The notes: generated by a model from the letters alone, not told the origin. Shown: positions 18,050-28,168, counted from the first letter of the stretch. The stretch is DNA of 64,000 nt from Afipia massiliensis (GCF_014203115.1 NZ_JACHIJ010000001.1:248001-312000), one strand, 5' to 3'. Numbers and translations: made by a program.

Positions 18050-19267
18050 TTATGCGACATCCAAATACTTCAGCACACCCCGCCCAGCCGCTGCGCCTGT
18101 GGCGAAACAAGCCTGCAACAAATAACCGCCGGTGGGCGCCTCCCAATCCAGCATTTCACCGGCGACAAACACACGGGGCAGTTTGCGCAGCATGAAGTGC
18201 GGATCGATTTCGCCGAATGAAATCCCGCCCGCTGTCGAAATCGCACGCTCGATTGGCGCAACACCTGTGAGACGAACCGGAACAGCGTTGATGAAGGCCG
18301 CAAGCGTTTCAGGAGTCATCGCGAACAGGTTCAGCCCCTCAGCAATCGCCGCTTCCTGTAACAATCCGATGGCCACCGGCGAAAGACCTGCGGCTTTTCG
18401 CAAGTAGGTCGACATCGATTGCTTCAGTCGCGGCCTGCCGACACGCGCCGTCAGATCCGATGCTGCGAGATCGGGCCGCAGCGCGAGATGAACCAGAGCC
18501 GCGCCATGCGCAAGCACCGCATCGCGCAACGGAGCCGACAGCGCATAGATCGCACCACCCTCGATGCCACTGCGTGTGATCGTCACCTCGCCACGCATTG
18601 TCTCTCCGCCGAAAGACAATGCGACACCCTTCAGCGGCTGTCCCTCAAAGCGGTCGCGGAAAAGATCCGACCATGCGGCACGGAAGCCGGAGTTGGCAGG
18701 CCGCAGTGGTGCGATCTCAATGCCCCTCGCCTTGAACGAATCGATCCAGCCACCATCTGCGCCTAACTTGGGCCAACTTGCACCGCCAAGCGCGACCACC
18801 GTGGCGTCGGGTTTGAGCGATATCAGACCCTCCGGGGTTTCGAATTGCAATTCGCCCGTCGTACTCCACCCCCTCCAGCGATGCCGCAACGCCAGGCGAA
18901 CTCCGGACTGATCAAGCCGCCGCAGCCAGGCGCGCAACAACGGCGACGCCTTCATGGCCTGCGGAAACACCCGCCCGCTTGAGCCCACGAAAGTAGATTG
19001 GCCCAGACCTTCGCTCCACGCACGCAGCGCTTCGGGTGGAAATGCTTCGATGGCTGGCCGCAGATGCGGCATCGCTTCGCGATAGCGCTGCAGAAAGTGA
19101 TCGAGCGGTTCGCTGTGGGTGAGATTGAGGCCGCCGCGTCCGGCGAGCAGAAACTTGCGCCCCACCGACGGCATGCGCTCATAGACGGTGACTCGCGCAC
19201 CGCCCGCCGCCAGAACTTCAGCCGCCATCAGCCCCGCTGGACCGGCACCGATGACGGCGACATCCAA
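18050..19267 (-). CDS. BaiN/HI0933-like FAD-dependent flavoprotein
   Basis: The 405-residue flavoprotein has an FAD-binding GxGxxG at the start (VIGAGPAGLMAAEVLAAGG), the family motif GRKFLLAGRGGLNLTHSE, a substrate domain in the middle, and a C-terminal second FAD contact (VFVAGEMLDWEAPTGGYLLQ). This matches the HI0933/BaiN/YhiN group of putative NAD(P)-linked oxidoreductases; the physiological substrate is unknown. The start is a TTG at 19267, five bases after the SDR stop; no ATG fits the family start. It is the last gene of a long minus-strand catabolic block. Confidence 0.9.
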   Translation of the reverse strand: MDVAVIGAGPAGLMAAEVLAAGGARVTVYERMPSVGRKFLLAGRGGLNLTHSEPLDHFLQRYREAMPHLRPAIEAFPPEALRAWSEGLGQSTFVGSSGRVFPQAMKASPLLRAWLRRLDQSGVRLALRHRWRGWSTTGELQFETPEGLISLKPDATVVALGGASWPKLGADGGWIDSFKARGIEIAPLRPANSGFRAAWSDLFRDRFEGQPLKGVALSFGGETMRGEVTITRSGIEGGAIYALSAPLRDAVLAHGAALVHLALRPDLAASDLTARVGRPRLKQSMSTYLRKAAGLSPVAIGLLQEAAIAEGLNLFAMTPETLAAFINAVPVRLTGVAPIERAISTAGGISFGEIDPHFMLRKLPRVFVAGEMLDWEAPTGGYLLQACFATGAAAGRGVLKYLDVA

Positions 19268-19272
19268 GGTGC

Positions 19273-20205
19273 TTAACCGCCCATCGGCGGCAGCTTGATG
19301 CCCGCGGCCTTGGCGGCCTGTTCGACATACTTGAAGGTCTGGAAGAATGCACCGCCGAGATCACGCGCCGTCGACATATCGCCGATCTTGGCGAAGTTCG
19401 CCGCGATGGCGTCCGGCGTCCACTGATCCTGCGGCAGGTTGAGGCCTTCGGTCTCGACGACTTTGATGACCGCGAACGAACCCGCGCCCGCGCCCATGAT
19501 GGTGCGGGTCGGCGCGTCTTCGCTCAGCAAGTACAGCACGGCAGGCGTGATCGCTTCAGGCTTCATCAGCGCGAGAATCTCCGGCCCGATCAGGCCTTCG
19601 GTCATGCGGGTCGCAGCCGTCGGCGAAATTGTGTTGACGCGGATGTTGGTCTTGCGGCCTTCCTCGGCGAGCACGTTCATCAGACCCACCATGCCGGCCT
19701 TCGCCGCGGCATAATTCGCCTGCCCGAAGTTGCCGAACAGGCCCGACGATGACGTGGTGACGACGATGCGGCCATAGTTGCGCTCGCGCATGCCGTCCCA
19801 TACCGCGCGACAGCAGTTGAACGTGCCGGTCAGATGCACGGCGATGACCTTGGCGAAATCATCCGGCTCCATCTTGCCGAACGACTTGTCGCGCAGGATG
19901 CCGGCATTCGCGACCATCAAATCGACGCTGCCCCACTTCATCGACGCGCGGGCGACCATTTCCTTGACTTGCTCGAAGTTAGAGACGTCCGCGCCGTCGG
20001 CCATCGCCTCGCCGCCCGCCTTGCGGATTTCTTCCACAACCGCTTCAGCCGGACTGACCGAACCGCCGCTGCCGTCGCGCGCCGCGCCCATGTCGTTGAC
20101 CACAACCCGCGCGCCCAGTTTTGCAAGACCGAGCGCATGCGCGCGACCGAGTCCTGCTCCAGCACCGGTCACAACCGCAACGCGTCCATCGAACCTGATT
20201 GCCAT
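19273..20205 (-). CDS. SDR-family 3-hydroxyacyl-CoA dehydrogenase-like oxidoreductase
   Basis: The 310-residue short-chain dehydrogenase has the NAD motif VTGAGAGLGRAHALGLA, VANAGI, catalytic S in TTSSSG and YAAAK. The length, the GARVVVND start and the long C-terminal part after the Rossmann core resemble the dehydrogenase half of peroxisomal multifunctional enzyme 2 (HSD17B4), which oxidises (3R)-hydroxyacyl-CoA. A MaoC hydratase gene is directly upstream (14 bases). The pair together would mimic the two activities of that eukaryotic enzyme. Confidence 0.9.
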   Translation of the reverse strand: MAIRFDGRVAVVTGAGAGLGRAHALGLAKLGARVVVNDMGAARDGSGGSVSPAEAVVEEIRKAGGEAMADGADVSNFEQVKEMVARASMKWGSVDLMVANAGILRDKSFGKMEPDDFAKVIAVHLTGTFNCCRAVWDGMRERNYGRIVVTTSSSGLFGNFGQANYAAAKAGMVGLMNVLAEEGRKTNIRVNTISPTAATRMTEGLIGPEILALMKPEAITPAVLYLLSEDAPTRTIMGAGAGSFAVIKVVETEGLNLPQDQWTPDAIAANFAKIGDMSTARDLGGAFFQTFKYVEQAAKAAGIKLPPMGG

Positions 20206-20219
20206 GATCGTCCCTTACA

Positions 20220-20672
20220 TTATGCGAAGAAATGCATTCCGAGCCAATCCGCGACCAGCGCAGGCTTTGGCTCACCCTCGATTTCCAGCGTCGTATTGGT
20301 ACGCGCCAGAAGTTCCTTTGGTGACTTCATGGTCGCCTCGGACAGCACGAACCGCGCGCGCACGCGCTTGCCGGCCCGCACGGGCGTGAGAAACCTGATC
20401 TTGTCGAAGCCGTAGTTGATCGACATCGCCGCGCCATTCAGCGTCGGCATGGTGGCATAGGCGAGCTTCGGCAGCACCGACAGCGACAGGAAGCCGTGCG
20501 CAATGGTCCCGCCGAATGGCGTTTCGCGCTTTGCACGCTCCGGATCAATGTGGATGAACTGAAAATCTTCGGTCGCATCGGCGAACGCGTCGATCTGCTT
20601 CTGATCGATCGTATGCCACTCCGAAACACCAAGCTCTGTGCCCACGAGTTTCAGGTAGTCTTCCAGATTCAT
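20220..20672 (-). CDS. MaoC-family (R)-specific enoyl-CoA hydratase
   Basis: The 150-residue single hotdog protein carries the hydratase-2 motif in residues 29-58: FADATEDFQFIHIDPERAK, then PFGGTIAHGFLSLS, giving the catalytic Asp/His dyad. It should hydrate trans-2-enoyl-CoA to (3R)-hydroxyacyl-CoA in fatty-acid or branched-chain oxidation. The ATG at 20672 begins MNLEDYLKLV and fits the family length; the longer open frame upstream lacks coding signals. A 195-base gap separates it from the acyl-CoA synthetase stop and shows nothing else recognisable. Confidence 0.9.
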   Translation of the reverse strand: MNLEDYLKLVGTELGVSEWHTIDQKQIDAFADATEDFQFIHIDPERAKRETPFGGTIAHGFLSLSVLPKLAYATMPTLNGAAMSINYGFDKIRFLTPVRAGKRVRARFVLSEATMKSPKELLARTNTTLEIEGEPKPALVADWLGMHFFA

Positions 20673-20867
20673 CGCAGCGCCCACGAACCATCTCCCGGCT
20701 GAAATTCGAACTGGGTTGGCACATTCCACAGATCGGCGGTCCGGCCAAGCGAAATTTGCGGACAAGCACAGACAGGCGGGCGCGTTCGTCCCTTGCCGCA
20801 AACGGCGTCCGGACGCCATTTCAAACAGGCTTTTGGAGGGAATTATGCCTGAACGCGGCCTGAGATG

Positions 20868-22595
20868 TTACCGCGCCGCGCTCTGGGAAGCCTGTAATTC
20901 CGGGAAATCCTCCTCCCGGAATTCCTGACCACGCAGCGCATCCTTGCGGTCGTTGTCGTGCTCAAGACGGCGAAGCTGGACGCGGCGAATCTTGCCGGAG
21001 ATCGTTTTCGGCAACTCCGTCACCAGCTCGATACGGCGGATACGCTTGAACGGCGCCAGCCGCGAGTGAACGTACTTGAAGATCGACAGCGCCGTATCCC
21101 GCGTGATCGCGGTGCCCGGCACCAGCGACACATAGGCCTTCGGAAGTGCGAGACGAATGGGGTCCGGCGTCGGCACCACAGCCGCTTCGGCGACGAGCTC
21201 ATGCTCCAGCAGCACGCTTTCGAGTTCGAACGGACTGATGCGATAATCGGACGACTTGAACACGTCGTCGGAGCGGCCGACGAAAGTCAGGTAACCGTCG
21301 TCATCGAGAAACACCACGTCGCCGGTCTGATAGACCGCGCCGTCAGCACCCTTCGGTTTGCCGTCGTCGCCTTGATAGCCAAGCATCAGCCCTGCCGGAC
21401 GATCCGCGCCGAGCACGAGGCGCACCTCGCCCTCTTTCGCCAGATTGCCGTCGGCGTCAGCCACCTGAACCTTGTAGCCCGGCATTGGCCGCCCCATCGA
21501 GCCGACTTTCACCGGCTGTCCCGGCGAATTGCCGGCCAGCGCCGTTGTCTCGGTCTGTCCGTAGCCGTCGCGAATTGTGAGGCCCCACGCCGCCTTGACC
21601 TGATCGATCACCTCCGGATTGAGCGGCTCGCCTGCGCCGCAGACCTCGCGCACGGAAACCTTGTAGTCCGCAAGCCGCTCCTGAATGAACAGCCGCCATA
21701 CGGTCGGCGGCGCGCACAGCGTCGTTACGCCACAGCGCGCGACCGTGGCCAGCAGACCTTTGGCATCGAAGCGCGGCTGGTTGACGATGAAGATGGTTGC
21801 GCCGGCGTTCCACGGCGAGAAGAAGCAGCTCCACGCATGCTTGGCCCAGCCCGGCGACGAAATGTTGAGATGAATATCGCCCGGCTGAAGTCCGAGCCAA
21901 TACATCGTGGACAGCGACCCGACCGGATAACTGCTATGGCTATGCAGCACGAGCTTCGGCTTGGCCGTGGTGCCGGACGTGAAATACAGCAGCATCGGAT
22001 CGTTCGCGTTGGTCGCGCCATCCGGTGTGAACGTCGCCGGATAATTCGCTGCGTCCTCGAAACGCCGCCAGCCTTTGTGTTCGGAGGTTGCGCCCACGAC
22101 AATCCGCGTAAAGCCCTCGCCGCCGAGACCTTCGAACTTTGCGACCTGATCCTGTGTCGCGACAACAATCTTCGCCTTGCCGCGATCGAGACGGTCGCGC
22201 AATTCGTCCGCTGTCAGCAGCGTCGTCGCGGGGATCACAATGACGCCGAGCTTCATGGCGGCAAGCATCGTTTCCCACAATGGCACCACATTGCCGAGCA
22301 GCAACAGCAGGTGGTCGCCGCGCTTGAGCCCCAGATCGTGCAGGAAGTTCGCGGTCTGATTGGATCGGCGCGACAGCTCCGCGAACGATAGCTTTGTCTC
22401 GGTATTCGTAGCTGCATCGACGATCCAGAGCGCCGTGCGGTCACGGCTTTCGGGATTGCCGGCCAGACCAGCATCGAACCAGTCGAGCGCCCAGTTGAAC
22501 TGCTTCTCATCCGGCCAGCGGAACTCCGCAATGGCCTTATCGTAGTCGTTACGATGCTTGAGCAGGAAAGCGCGCGCGTCCTGGAATGTCGTCAT
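20868..22595 (-). CDS. AMP-forming acyl-CoA synthetase (MACS type)
   Basis: The 575-residue ANL-superfamily ligase activates a carboxylic acid through an acyl-adenylate. Landmarks are the P-loop LLYFTSGTTAKPKLVLHSH, GYGQTETTALAGN, TGDVVFLDDDGYLTFVGRSDD, and the C-terminal PKTISGKIRRVQLR with the catalytic lysine. The sequence style is that of medium-chain or aryl acyl-CoA synthetases. It begins 9 bases after the mmsB stop. Its position among valine-pathway genes suggests isobutyrate or another short branched acid, but specificity cannot be read from sequence. ATG 22595 is preferred over TTG 22598. Confidence 0.92.
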   Translation of the reverse strand: MTTFQDARAFLLKHRNDYDKAIAEFRWPDEKQFNWALDWFDAGLAGNPESRDRTALWIVDAATNTETKLSFAELSRRSNQTANFLHDLGLKRGDHLLLLLGNVVPLWETMLAAMKLGVIVIPATTLLTADELRDRLDRGKAKIVVATQDQVAKFEGLGGEGFTRIVVGATSEHKGWRRFEDAANYPATFTPDGATNANDPMLLYFTSGTTAKPKLVLHSHSSYPVGSLSTMYWLGLQPGDIHLNISSPGWAKHAWSCFFSPWNAGATIFIVNQPRFDAKGLLATVARCGVTTLCAPPTVWRLFIQERLADYKVSVREVCGAGEPLNPEVIDQVKAAWGLTIRDGYGQTETTALAGNSPGQPVKVGSMGRPMPGYKVQVADADGNLAKEGEVRLVLGADRPAGLMLGYQGDDGKPKGADGAVYQTGDVVFLDDDGYLTFVGRSDDVFKSSDYRISPFELESVLLEHELVAEAAVVPTPDPIRLALPKAYVSLVPGTAITRDTALSIFKYVHSRLAPFKRIRRIELVTELPKTISGKIRRVQLRRLEHDNDRKDALRGQEFREEDFPELQASQSAAR

Positions 22596-22604
22596 CAAGA
22601 AATC

Positions 22605-23489
22605 CTATTTCGCCAGCCCACGAACATGCTTGATGATACCGGAGAAATCGACTCCGCCGTGGCCGGCTTTCTCGAAGGCGTCATAGATGCTTTCCGCATG
22701 TGCGCCGAGCGGCGTGGCCGCACCGGCGGCTTTCGCGGCTTCCTGCGACAGACGCAAATCCTTCAGCATCAGCGCCGCGGCGAAGCCCGGCTTGTACTCG
22801 TTGTTGGCGGGCGAAGCCGGAACCGGACCCGGCACCGGACAATACGTAGTCAGCGACCAGCACTGGCCCGACGAGGTCGACGCCACGTCGAACAGCGCCT
22901 GATGCGACAGGCCCAGCTTCTCGCCGAGCGCGAACGCTTCCGATACGCCGATCATCGAGATGCCGAGGATCATGTTGTTGCAGATCTTGGCCGCCTGCCC
23001 TGCGCCGGCCTCTCCGCAGTGGACGACCTTCTTGCCCATGTTTTCCAGAATGGGCTTTGCAGCCGCAAATGCCGCAGCGGTCCCACCGCACATGAATGTC
23101 AGCGTCGCGCCCTTCGCGCCGCCAGTACCGCCGGACACCGGGGCGTCGATCGAGGGCAAGTTGTGTTCGGTTGCGTGAGCGTGCGCAAGCCGGGCACTTT
23201 CGACATCGATCGTCGAGCAATCGATCATCAGCGTGTTCTTGCCGACCGAAGGAATGATCTCTTTCCACACGCCCAGAACATGCTTGCCTGCGGGAAGCAT
23301 GGTAACGACGATCTGCGCGTCCTTCACGGCTTCCGCAGCACTCGCCGCAATGCCGACGCCATCCGCTTTGGCGGCGTCCTTCGACGCCTGCACGAGGTCG
23401 AAACCCTGAACCTTGTGACCTGCCTTGACGAGGTTGGCCGCCATGGGTCCACCCATGTTGCCAAGACCGATGAATGCAATGTTTGCCAT
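22605..23489 (-). CDS. mmsB: 3-hydroxyisobutyrate dehydrogenase
   Basis: The 294-residue beta-hydroxyacid dehydrogenase oxidises 3-hydroxyisobutyrate to methylmalonate semialdehyde with NAD+. It has the Rossmann start FIGLGNMGGPMAANL, the substrate loop DAPVSGGTGGAKGATLTFM, and K168 in GAGQAAKICNNM as catalytic lysine. Length matches MmsB. It lies in the valine catabolic cluster, 32 bases after the hydrolase gene that makes its substrate. Confidence 0.95.
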   Translation of the reverse strand: MANIAFIGLGNMGGPMAANLVKAGHKVQGFDLVQASKDAAKADGVGIAASAAEAVKDAQIVVTMLPAGKHVLGVWKEIIPSVGKNTLMIDCSTIDVESARLAHAHATEHNLPSIDAPVSGGTGGAKGATLTFMCGGTAAAFAAAKPILENMGKKVVHCGEAGAGQAAKICNNMILGISMIGVSEAFALGEKLGLSHQALFDVASTSSGQCWSLTTYCPVPGPVPASPANNEYKPGFAAALMLKDLRLSQEAAKAAGAATPLGAHAESIYDAFEKAGHGGVDFSGIIKHVRGLAK

Positions 23490-23521
23490 TTCCTGCCCTC
23501 GTTATTGTTGGTTCAATGACT

Positions 23522-24610
23522 TCAGTCTGGAAAACCCAGCTTGTATTTTCCGTTCGGCGCGAAGTACTTCTCGACGATCTCGGGAGTGACATCCTCGATC
23601 CGCGACGGCGACCACTTCGGGTTGCGGTCCTTGTCGATAATGGCTGCGCGAACACCCTCGACGAATTCAGCGCTTGTGAACACCGCCAGCGCCGAGTTGT
23701 ATTCGCGAACGAGGCTTTCCTTGAGCGATTTGGAAGTGCGCGCACGGCGCAGCAGTTCCAATGTCACCTTGAGCGCGGTCGGCGATTTTTCCGACAGCGC
23801 CTTGAGCGTCGCCAGCGCAAACTCCGAACCATCATCTTCCAACGCTGCTACGATGTCTTCCATCGTGTCATGCCCGAAAGCGCGGTCTATCTGCTCGCGA
23901 TGGGCAGCAACCGGCGCCTGAATGTCAGCCGCTGCATATCGCCCCATGATCGCACGAACATCGTCGCTGGTCGCCCGCAGCGGCGCATTGGTCAACGCGT
24001 CACGCAGCGCCGGCCAGTTGCTCGAAGCAATCAGAACATCCGCCGCACCTGCATAGACCGCATCGGCACCGGTCATGGTTTGCCCCGTCAGGGCAAAGTA
24101 GGTTCCGATTTCGCCGGGCGCACGCGACAATAGCCACGTCCCGCCCACGTCCGGGAAGAAGCCAAGACCGACCTCGGGCATCGCCATCTTCGTCTTATCG
24201 GTCACGATCCGATGCGCGCCATGCGCCGACAGCCCAACGCCGCCGCCCATGACGAGACCGTCCATGTAGGCAACATAAGGCTTCGGAAACTCCGGAATGC
24301 GCGCGTTCAGAATGTACTCTTCGCGCCAGAAGACCGGCCCGAGATCGCCGCCCGCCTTCGCGCTTTCATAAAGCCCGCGAATGTCGCCACCGGCACACAG
24401 TCCGCGCTCGCCCGCGCCTTCCAGCAACACCAGCGACACACCAGGATCCGCCTCGAATTCATCGAGCGCAACCACGATCTCGCGCGTCATCTCGAGCGTC
24501 AGCGCGTTGATCGCCTTCGGACGGTTCAGCCGGATGATTCCCGCCGCGCCCTCGCGGCAGGTGATCAGGTCCTTTTCCGGTGATTCAGCCATCGCCGCAT
24601 GCGCACTCAT
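23522..24610 (-). CDS. 3-hydroxyisobutyryl-CoA hydrolase
   Basis: The 362-residue crotonase-fold protein is longer than plain enoyl-CoA hydratases and has the hydrolase-type features [16 protein letters not shown] and [19 protein letters not shown], followed by [20 protein letters not shown], as in HIBCH. It releases 3-hydroxyisobutyrate from its CoA ester, which protects the cell from reactive methacrylyl-CoA. The start overlaps the acyl-CoA dehydrogenase stop as ATGA. No separate methacrylyl-CoA hydratase is evident inside this operon. Confidence 0.93.
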   Translation of the reverse strand: MSAHAAMAESPEKDLITCREGAAGIIRLNRPKAINALTLEMTREIVVALDEFEADPGVSLVLLEGAGERGLCAGGDIRGLYESAKAGGDLGPVFWREEYILNARIPEFPKPYVAYMDGLVMGGGVGLSAHGAHRIVTDKTKMAMPEVGLGFFPDVGGTWLLSRAPGEIGTYFALTGQTMTGADAVYAGAADVLIASSNWPALRDALTNAPLRATSDDVRAIMGRYAAADIQAPVAAHREQIDRAFGHDTMEDIVAALEDDGSEFALATLKALSEKSPTALKVTLELLRRARTSKSLKESLVREYNSALAVFTSAEFVEGVRAAIIDKDRNPKWSPSRIEDVTPEIVEKYFAPNGKYKLGFPD

Positions 24611-25752
24611 CGCGCACCTTCGATCAGCTTGCGCGCAACGATCACGCGCATGATTTCGTTGGTCCCTTCAAGAATTTGATGCACCCGCAGATCCCGTACA
24701 ATTTTTTCGACACCGTATTCCGACAGATAGCCGTACCCGCCGTGCAGTTGCAGCGCCTGATTGGCAATTTCAAAACCGGCATCGGTGCCGAAACGTTTGG
24801 CCATCGCGCAAAGCATGGTCGCGTCGGGATCCTTGCGGTCGAGCGCAGCAGCAGCCCGCCACAGGAACGAGCGCGCGGCTTCAAGCTCTATGGCCATATC
24901 AGCGAGACGGAACTGCAGTGCCTGAAATTCGTCGAGCCGCTGGCCGAAGGCCCGACGCTCCTTCAGGTAAGCGAGCGACTTGTCGAGCGCCGATTGCGCG
25001 CCGCCGAGCGAGCAAGCCGCGATATTGAGGCGTCCACCGTCAAGGCCGGACATGGCGATCTTGAAACCAATGCCCTCTTCGCCAATGCGATTGGCGACAG
25101 GAACTCGCACATTCTCGAAGATCACCGCGCGGGTCGGCTGTGCGTTCCAGCCCATCTTGCGTTCATTGGCACCAAACGACAGGCCCGGCGTATCGCCCTC
25201 GACCACCAGCGTGGAAATACCGCCCGCACCATTGCCGCCGGTGCGTGCCATCACAACGTAGATGTCGCTTTTCCCCGCCCCGGAGATGAACTGCTTCTGA
25301 CCGTTCAGGACATAATGATCGCCATCGCGCACCGCGCGCGTGCTGAGTGCCGCCGCATCCGAGCCGGCGCCCGGCTCAGTGAGGCAATAGCTCGCCAGAA
25401 ATTCCATGGTGCAAAGACGCGGCAGCCATTTCTGGCGCTGCGCGTCCGAGCCGTAGTGGTCGATCATCCACGAAGCCATGTTGTGGATCGAGATGAACGC
25501 CGAAACGGTCGGACATCCGGTTGCCAGCGCCTCGAAGATCAGCGCGGCATCGAAACGTGTCAGTGCCGATCCACCGACATCGTCACGAATGTAGATGCCG
25601 CCGATGCCGAGCGCTGCCGCTTCACGCATCACGTCGACGGGAAAGAATTTTTCCTCGTCCCATTTCAACGCAAACGGCGCGATTTTCTCAGCCGCGAATT
25701 CGCGAGCCATATCGCGAACCGCAATCTGATCCTCAGTGAGTGCGAACTGCAT
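24607..25752 (-). CDS. Isobutyryl-CoA dehydrogenase (acyl-CoA dehydrogenase family)
   Basis: The 381-residue FAD enzyme has the ACAD landmarks [15 protein letters not shown], the middle beta domain [17 protein letters not shown], and the C-terminal catalytic region [16 protein letters not shown] plus [12 protein letters not shown] with the base glutamate. Its neighbours mmsA, the HIBYL-CoA hydrolase and mmsB make the branched-chain ACAD8-like assignment likely: isobutyryl-CoA to methacrylyl-CoA, with electrons passing to ETF. Specificity is inferred from context. Confidence 0.92.
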   Translation of the reverse strand: MQFALTEDQIAVRDMAREFAAEKIAPFALKWDEEKFFPVDVMREAAALGIGGIYIRDDVGGSALTRFDAALIFEALATGCPTVSAFISIHNMASWMIDHYGSDAQRQKWLPRLCTMEFLASYCLTEPGAGSDAAALSTRAVRDGDHYVLNGQKQFISGAGKSDIYVVMARTGGNGAGGISTLVVEGDTPGLSFGANERKMGWNAQPTRAVIFENVRVPVANRIGEEGIGFKIAMSGLDGGRLNIAACSLGGAQSALDKSLAYLKERRAFGQRLDEFQALQFRLADMAIELEAARSFLWRAAAALDRKDPDATMLCAMAKRFGTDAGFEIANQALQLHGGYGYLSEYGVEKIVRDLRVHQILEGTNEIMRVIVARKLIEGAR

Positions 25753-25770
25753 CTCGCCCGCTTTGCTGCG

Positions 25771-27264
25771 TCAGCTGGTCGGTATCGAGAAATCAGCGCC
25801 TTCCTTGACGCCGGACGGCCAACGCGAGGTCACCGTCTTGGTCTTGGTGTAGAAGCGCACGGAATCCGGTCCATACTGGTTGAGATCGCCGAAGCCGGAG
25901 CGCTTCCAACCACCGAACGTGTAATAGGCCACCGGCACAGGGATCGGCACGTTGATGCCGACCATGCCGACATTGACCTTGGCTGCGAACTCGCGCGCGG
26001 CATCGCCGTCGCGGGTGAAGATCGCAACACCGTTGCCATACTCATGGTCGGACGGCAGGGCGACGGCTTCGTCGAAGTCCTTGGCACGCACCACCGACAG
26101 CACCGGGCCGAAGATTTCTTCCTTGTAGATGCGCATGTCCTTGGTGACGTTGTCGAACAGACAGCCGCCCATGTAGAAGCCCTTCTCGTAGCCCTGCATC
26201 TTGAAGCCACGGCCATCAACGGCGAGCTTGGCGCCTTCCTTGATGCCGATCTCGACATAATCCTTCACACGCTCCAGCGCGGCCTTTGTCACCAATGGGC
26301 CGTAGTCGGCCGTCGGATCGGTCGACAGGCCAATCTTCAGGCTCTCGACACGCGGGATCAGCTTTTCCATCAAACGATCAGCCGTGGTCTTGCCGACCGG
26401 TACTGCGACCGAAACCGCCATACAACGTTCGCCAGCCGCACCATACCCTGCGCCAATCAAGGCATCCACCGACTGGTCCATGTCGGCGTCCGGCATGATG
26501 ATCATATGGTTCTTGGCGCCACCGAAGCACTGCGCGCGCTTGCCCGTCGCTGCGGCACGCTCATAGATGTACTGCGCAATCGACGAAGACCCCACGAAGC
26601 CGACAGCCGCGATATCGCGGTCATCCAGAATCGCATCCACCGATTCCTTGTCGCCGTTGACGACGTTCAGAATGCCTGGCGGAAGCCCTGCTTCGAGCAT
26701 CAGTTCTGCAAGCTTCATCGGCACGCCTGGATCGCGCTCCGACGGCTTGAGGATGAACGCGTTGCCGCAAGCGATCGCCGGCGCGAACTTCCACATCGGG
26801 ATCATGGCCGGGAAATTGAAGGGTGTGATGCCCGCAACCACGCCAAGTGGCTGCCGCATGGAATAGAGATCGATGCCGGGGCCAGCGCCTTCGGTGTATT
26901 CGCCCTTCATCAGGTGCGGGATTCCGAGCGCGAATTCGACAACCTCGACGCCACGCAAAATGTCGCCCTTGGCGTCGGGAATCGTTTTACCGTGCTCGCG
27001 GGCCAGCAATTCGGCCATGGCGTCGTTATCGCGCGCGACGAGTTCAAGGAACTTCATCAGAACGCGGGTCCGGCGCTGCGGGTTGGTCGCCGCCCAATCG
27101 GGTTGCGCCGCCTTTGCGTTTTCAATGGCGGCTCGGGTCTCGGCTTTGGAAGCAAGCGCAACCTGGGCCTGAACTTCACCGGTCATGGGCTCAAAGACGT
27201 CCGCAAACCGGCCTGACGTACCCTTAACGTGTTTTCCGCCGATAAAGTGCCCGATCGAACGCAT
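25771..27264 (-). CDS. mmsA: Methylmalonate-semialdehyde dehydrogenase (CoA-acylating)
   Basis: The 497-residue aldehyde dehydrogenase converts methylmalonate semialdehyde, CoA and NAD+ to propionyl-CoA and CO2. Catalytic C281 lies in GAAGERCMAVS, and GITPFNFPAMIPMWKF and ILKPSERDPG are characteristic of the MMSDH branch, which lacks the general-base glutamate of hydrolytic ALDHs. It is the first enzyme gene of the valine cluster and lies 115 bases downstream of a TetR regulator gene. Confidence 0.96.
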   Translation of the reverse strand: MRSIGHFIGGKHVKGTSGRFADVFEPMTGEVQAQVALASKAETRAAIENAKAAQPDWAATNPQRRTRVLMKFLELVARDNDAMAELLAREHGKTIPDAKGDILRGVEVVEFALGIPHLMKGEYTEGAGPGIDLYSMRQPLGVVAGITPFNFPAMIPMWKFAPAIACGNAFILKPSERDPGVPMKLAELMLEAGLPPGILNVVNGDKESVDAILDDRDIAAVGFVGSSSIAQYIYERAAATGKRAQCFGGAKNHMIIMPDADMDQSVDALIGAGYGAAGERCMAVSVAVPVGKTTADRLMEKLIPRVESLKIGLSTDPTADYGPLVTKAALERVKDYVEIGIKEGAKLAVDGRGFKMQGYEKGFYMGGCLFDNVTKDMRIYKEEIFGPVLSVVRAKDFDEAVALPSDHEYGNGVAIFTRDGDAAREFAAKVNVGMVGINVPIPVPVAYYTFGGWKRSGFGDLNQYGPDSVRFYTKTKTVTSRWPSGVKEGADFSIPTS

Positions 27265-27379
27265 GCGTAACCTCCAAAAGCGAATGTTTCGAAGGTTCTA
27301 GCACCGCAACAACTGGAATAGGAACCCGGTTCTGCGCACAGCACGGTGGCGTGCAATGCAAAGAGATATTGCCTGGCGT

Positions 27380-28003
27380 TCAGGCCTCGGTTTTCGGTTT
27401 GGGCTTCGTCGTGCGCGGTTTTGCCGCGTTCTCGCCCCGCAACGCTGCGTGGCGGCCCGCGCTAAGGATTTCGTCGGAGAATTCGCCCGTCCCTGCCGCG
27501 CGCGCCAGGATCATCGCCCCCATGATCGTCGAGAGCACAGCGATAGCTTCGCGGCGGGCCGTCTTTGTGGGCAGGCTTGGGGATTGCTCCGCCAGCATCG
27601 AGATCATGTCTTCGAGCTTGCTGGCGAATGCCTTGCGCGTTTTTGGATTGGCCCGCGACACCTCGACGCCCAGCGACGGCAATGCACAGCCGTTACCGAC
27701 GTCGTCGCGATGCTCGGCGGACAGATAGCCGTTCACGATCGAAGCAAGGCGCTTGTCTTCCGGCAACTGCTCCGCGCGCTTGCGCCACCGCCCTGTGGTC
27801 TGCTGCATCGCATGGGCGAAGGCCTCGCTGATCAGCGCGTCGCGCGACGAAAAGTGGGCATAGAATCCGCCGTGGGTCAGACCGGCTTCCTTCATCAGAT
27901 CAGCCACCCCGAGACTCGCCGCGCCGCGCTCGCGCAGACGCACGGACGCATTCTTCACGATCCGCTCGTGGGTTTCCGCCTTGTGATCCTTGGAGTAACG
28001 CAT
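27380..28003 (-). CDS. TetR/AcrR-family transcriptional regulator
   Basis: The 207-residue regulator has an N-terminal HTH of TetR type (ETHERIVKNASVRLRERGAASLGVADLMKEAGLTHGGFYAHFSSRDALI, residues about 9-57, recognition helix around LTHGGFYAHF). The C-terminal ligand domain resembles the YxaF/LmrA group, and the tail is lysine/proline-rich. ATG 28003 is preferred over the GTG one codon earlier. It sits upstream of mmsA on the same strand and divergent from an enoyl-CoA hydratase gene, so it could control either; inducer unknown. Confidence 0.92.
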   Translation of the reverse strand: MRYSKDHKAETHERIVKNASVRLRERGAASLGVADLMKEAGLTHGGFYAHFSSRDALISEAFAHAMQQTTGRWRKRAEQLPEDKRLASIVNGYLSAEHRDDVGNGCALPSLGVEVSRANPKTRKAFASKLEDMISMLAEQSPSLPTKTARREAIAVLSTIMGAMILARAAGTGEFSDEILSAGRHAALRGENAAKPRTTKPKPKTEA

Positions 28004-28168
28004 CACCGCCTCATCAGATGTCTCAGATCATATAATAACATATCTTAGCGAGAAAAATGCTTGTTTCGGGCGCAAAATGGCTGCCATGCACGGTATTTGA
28101 CGAAGGATAACGGATCGCGCACCATCGCGCATACCGACACCTTCTCGCAACCGTCAGGCTTCCGAAAA

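Noticed and set aside
20958-22391. Plus-strand open frame of 477 codons
   Set aside because: Shadow of the acyl-CoA synthetase gene; arginine-rich and featureless.
24580-27216. Plus-strand open frame of 878 codons antisense to the acyl-CoA dehydrogenase and mmsA genes
   Set aside because: High-GC codon bias on the minus strand keeps the opposite frame open; translation is arginine/histidine-rich with no motif, whereas both minus-strand genes are unmistakable.
27990-28045. TetR operator AGATCATATAATAACATATCT
   Set aside because: Only the outer four positions are symmetric; too weak to call.
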